NCBI GenBank assembly: GCA_036278595.1
Contig: DASUKS010000265.1
Location: 1 to 44,203 of the forward strand
Reading direction: 5' to 3'
Source of the DNA: JADMII01 sp036278595
GTDB taxonomy: Bacteria > Chloroflexota > Dehalococcoidia > DSTF01 > JACRBR01
Length of the DNA: 44,203 nucleotides
In this document: in pieces, positions 44,070 through 44,203 of the stretch
Numbering within the stretch: the first letter of the stretch is position 1
Layout: every line of letters starts with the position of its first letter
The notes under the pieces: generated by a model
Seen by the model: the letters and a program-made list of their open reading frames with translations, nothing else
What the model was told of the DNA's origin: nothing
Databases searched by the model: none
Made by a program: the position numbers and the translations under genes

Positions 44070-44106
44070 AGCAGCGGCGCTCCGGACGGGGCGCCGTTGC
44101 TGTTTT
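44070..44106 (+). terminator. Intrinsic terminator of the sdh operon
   Basis: AGCAGCGGCGC (44070-44080) pairs with GCGCCGTTGCT (44091-44101) over 11 bp with one G-T wobble and a 10-nt loop, followed by GTTTTC. It lies 21 bp past the stop of the third sdh gene, so the operon has three genes. The last ~97 bases hold no gene; TGATAGGAT at 44180-44188 resembles an extended -10 for a gene beyond the window. Confidence 0.8.
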
Positions 44107-44203
44107 CGCAGGATCCCGCCACATCACCCAAACGTAAGACGAATGTGATGATCTCGTGTCGATGCGGGGCGCGGCGGGTGATAGGATCAGGGAGCGCATA
44201 GGT

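Overview
The window is high-GC bacterial chromosome with short intergenic gaps and many divergent or convergent pairs. Aerobic central metabolism sits beside many small membrane proteins of families (SHOCT, DUF1269, DUF6325, DUF2550-like, DUF7144) that are common in Chloroflexota and Actinomycetota. A succinate dehydrogenase with a heterodisulfide-reductase-like third subunit, a decaprenyl-phosphate phosphoribosyltransferase-like UbiA protein and a solitary TrpD2-like protein fit a Chloroflexota-type organism best. That placement is an inference; no taxonomic marker gene is present.

Layout. 1-4825: glutamate synthase large (5' end cut off) and small subunits. 5022-8803: DUF2231 membrane protein, a two-HKD phospholipase D-like enzyme and a class III CoA-transferase. 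8832-13173 (minus): a tight unit of a bacterial-type glycogen debranching enzyme with a C-terminal SCP2-like domain, an orphan membrane PAS histidine kinase and a two-TM potassium channel. 13221-17359 (minus): two PLDc_N-SHOCT paralogues flanking a large membrane protein, then a 14-TM MFS transporter. 17680-22276: a GH15 trehalase/glucoamylase-type enzyme, a 63-aa protein and a GAF/PAS/LuxR regulator. 22883-27577: a dense set of small membrane or envelope proteins, including a third PLDc_N-SHOCT paralogue. 27658-30112: hypothetical membrane proteins, tRNA-Trp(CCA) and a HEAT-like protein. 30117-35817: TrpD2-like protein, acyl-CoA carboxylase beta subunit, a YbhN-type flippase-like protein, a J-like membrane protein and the UbiA-type prenyltransferase. 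35827-35842: a perfect 16-bp parS palindrome. 36092-40161: a 53-aa DUF5670 protein, HtrA-type protease, PRC-barrel-like protein, a formate/nitrite-transporter-family gene broken by two frameshifts, and an APH-fold kinase. 40450-44048: sdhA-sdhB-CCG-domain operon (class E type succinate:quinone oxidoreductase).

How the genes may work together. The 8.8-27.6 kb and 36-39 kb stretches look like an envelope and osmotic/stress-response region: storage-glucan enzymes, ion channel, sensor kinase and LuxR-PAS regulator, glycine-zipper and SHOCT membrane proteins, HtrA and PRC-barrel. This is inferred from gene families and co-location only. The most distinctive observations are the isolated parS site, the debranching enzyme-SCP2 fusion, the repeated PLDc_N-SHOCT genes, the twice-frameshifted transporter, a flippase-like gene whose first membrane segment lies upstream of any ATG/GTG/TTG, a 21-bp hairpin at 15110-15158, and the altered cysteine pattern of the class E succinate dehydrogenase.
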